Shown here: piece after piece, positions 62,717-64,000 of the stretch
Layout of the letters: every line of letters begins with the position of its first letter
Numbering within the stretch: position 1 is the first letter of the stretch
Assembly (NCBI RefSeq): GCF_900108875.1
Contig: NZ_FNYJ01000001.1
Coordinates: 186,001-250,000, forward strand
Direction: 5' to 3'
Origin: Pseudomonas sp. NFR16
Lineage (GTDB): Bacteria > Pseudomonadota > Gammaproteobacteria > Pseudomonadales > Pseudomonadaceae
Length of the DNA: 64,000 bases
Position numbers and translations under genes: made by a program
Notes under the pieces: generated by a model
Database searches by the model: none
The model's input: the letters and a program-made list of their open reading frames with translations, nothing else
What the model was told of the DNA's origin: nothing

Positions 62717-63211
62717 ATGCATCGTTTGGATCGCACCGATGTGAACATCTTGAATCAGCTTCAGGCTGACGCCCGGATTACCAATGCCGAGCTGGCGCGT
62801 GCGGTCAATCTGTCGCCTACGCCTTGTTTCAACAGGGTCAAGGCCATGCAGGAAAAAGGGCTCATTCGTCAGCAGGTGACGCTGCTCGACCCAGAGCCGC
62901 TGGGGCTGCACCTGAACGTCTTTATTCACGTCAGCCTGGAGAAGCAGGTCATCGAGGTGCTGGCGCGATTCGAGGCTGCGATTGCCGAGCGCCCGGAAGT
63001 CATGGAGTGCTACCTGATGTCCGGCGATGCGGACTATCTGATCAGGGTGCTGGTGTCGTCCATTCAGGCGCTTGAGCGGTTCATTCTCGACCATCTCAGC
63101 AAGATTCCCGGCGTCGCGAACATTCGTTCCAGCTTCGCTCTCAAGCAAGTGAGGTACAAAACCGCCTTGCCGCTGCCGCCCAACGGAATGACCCTGATTG
63201 AAAAGAGCTGA
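62717..63211 (+). CDS. Lrp/AsnC-family transcriptional regulator
   Basis: A 164-residue regulator: N-terminal helix-turn-helix ([32 protein letters not shown] in pieces) and C-terminal RAM ligand-binding domain ([19 protein letters not shown]). It senses an amino acid and presumably controls the divergent EamA exporter. Confidence 0.92.
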   Translation: MHRLDRTDVNILNQLQADARITNAELARAVNLSPTPCFNRVKAMQEKGLIRQQVTLLDPEPLGLHLNVFIHVSLEKQVIEVLARFEAAIAERPEVMECYLMSGDADYLIRVLVSSIQALERFILDHLSKIPGVANIRSSFALKQVRYKTALPLPPNGMTLIEKS

Positions 63212-63378
63212 TCGAGTGGTGCGCACGTTTTAACACGACGCTGACCTGGCGTCGCCTTAACGGAGGTGCCAGGGCCGTGGGACAGGTGAGGTGCCAGCGC
63301 GTGGGTGGCAAGTTGAAGCGATGGACACGCTGCCCGGATGGCGGACAGCGTGTGAAGGGGGCTGGCTGACTGGCAACC

Positions 63379-64000
63379 TTACCGGGTGGAAGGTTTCGAG
63401 ACGTCCAGTCTGAATACCTTGAGCGGCCACTGGACCTTCGACGTTCCTCCGTTGAACAGGCCGACCCGATCGACTTGAGCGGCCGGCAGGTAAATGCGGC
63501 CTTGCGGGTCAAATGCGGGGGCGTCTACCCAATGCAGTGCAGGGTCGGAAACGATGCTCTCGATGTTGCCTGAAACGCTGATGCGCTTGAGGGTGTCGGT
63601 TGCCAGGTCGCTGAAATAGAAGTTGCCTTGCTTGTCCATCGCCGTGCCGCCCACCGGAGGCAGGTCACGCCAGAACTGAACGCTGGCGGAGAGTGACTCA
63701 GGCGCCAGCGCGGCATCGTTGAGCAAGCGTGTTTCAACCTTGTACCACGGGCCTTCGAGCGCGGCGAAGTACAGCCATTTGCCGTCGATGCTGGTTTCCA
63801 GCGGGTCGGAATGAACGCGCAGTGCCGTGCCATCAGGCGCTCTGACCACCTTGCCGCTCAGGATGATATCTCTGTCTGCCGGTGCGTGGGTCGCCGGAGT
63901 GTTCTCCAGAACCCGGCGCATCGAACCGTTCTTCAGGTCCAGCACAACGATGCCTGGCACGCCTGCGTCGCTCAAGTAAGCATGATCGCCGTTGAAGCGG
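63379..64000 (-). CDS. Yellow/SMP-30-like beta-propeller protein (partial)
   Basis: The last 207 residues of a beta-propeller protein of the major royal jelly/yellow and gluconolactonase-like type (VHSDPLETSIDGKWLYFAAL, GGTAMDKQGNFYFSDLATDTLKRI and WVDAPAFDPQGRIYLPA as separate motifs). Its frame stays open to the right edge, so the N-terminus, including any signal peptide, lies beyond the window. The function is unknown; secreted lactonase-like roles are possible. Confidence 0.82.
   Translation of the reverse strand, partial: RFNGDHAYLSDAGVPGIVVLDLKNGSMRRVLENTPATHAPADRDIILSGKVVRAPDGTALRVHSDPLETSIDGKWLYFAALEGPWYKVETRLLNDAALAPESLSASVQFWRDLPPVGGTAMDKQGNFYFSDLATDTLKRISVSGNIESIVSDPALHWVDAPAFDPQGRIYLPAAQVDRVGLFNGGTSKVQWPLKVFRLDVSKPSTR

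Overview
This 64-kb window reads as accessory-rich chromosome of a Pseudomonas, most likely of the P. syringae / P. viridiflava / P. cichorii kind. The reasons are a high G+C content, a rulAB-type SOS mutagenesis operon, very many LysR regulators, and above all a HrpL promoter (hrp box) driving a type III chaperone-effector pair. I see no tRNA, rRNA, CRISPR array or intact insertion sequence. Genus and group are inferred from gene content only.

Layout. 1-7.6 kb: end of an MFS exporter, a frameshifted LysR gene, two c-di-GMP proteins (a periplasmic-sensor diguanylate cyclase and a GGDEF-EAL membrane protein), a headless LysR remnant and the RNA ligase-like gene thpR. 7.7-9.5 kb: rulAB behind a perfect LexA box, with rulB frameshifted close to its 3' end. 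9.6-20 kb: an MHS-type (citrate-like) transporter with an orphan solute-binding protein, several LysR regulators paired with metabolic genes (an aldehyde dehydrogenase without its general-base Glu, an atypical SDR), a DUF1206 membrane protein and an Rrf2/MFS pair. 20-28 kb: small redox and detoxification genes (DUF2000, nitroreductase, CGNR regulator, two SDRs, TetR with tandem operators, a secreted SnoaL-like protein, AraC).

28-43 kb looks like one sugar-acid or hydroxyacid regulon: a three-subunit gluconate-2-dehydrogenase-type complex, a chemoreceptor, an IclR regulator, a Tat-exported amidohydrolase, three MFS carriers, a D-2-hydroxyacid dehydrogenase, an RraA-type aldolase-like protein and an SMP-30 lactonase. 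Four of its promoter regions carry the same 15-bp palindrome (TGRAAT-N3-ATTYYA), and three copies continue into a shared AT-rich run oriented toward the downstream gene. The natural reading is periplasmic oxidation of a sugar or polyol acid, lactone opening, uptake and intracellular reduction or cleavage. The exact substrate cannot be read from sequence.

43-47 kb: an SDR without its catalytic Tyr, a D-cysteine-desulfhydrase-like PLP enzyme translationally coupled to a GcvA-like regulator, a TauE/SafE exporter and an AraC regulator. 47.9-49.2 kb: hrp box, CesT-type chaperone and M91 zinc-metalloprotease effector related to HopH1/NleD. 49.2-53.8 kb: MFS, LysR, and a D-threonine aldolase/D-serine dehydratase-like enzyme with RidA and a HAD hydrolase.

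53.8-60.1 kb is a cobalt island. dmeR-dmeF-alaE point one way: an RcnR-type Co/Ni sensor with its full ligand set, a His-rich CDF exporter and an alanine exporter. Divergently run a CobW-type GTPase, a DUF1097 protein, Co-type nitrile hydratase beta and alpha subunits, the NHase accessory protein, CbtB and CbtA. Cobalt export, import, chaperoning and use are thus assembled around one intergenic region holding a G/C-tract palindrome. The window closes with a GlxA-type AraC regulator, an EamA exporter divergent from an Lrp regulator, and a partial yellow/SMP-30-like protein.
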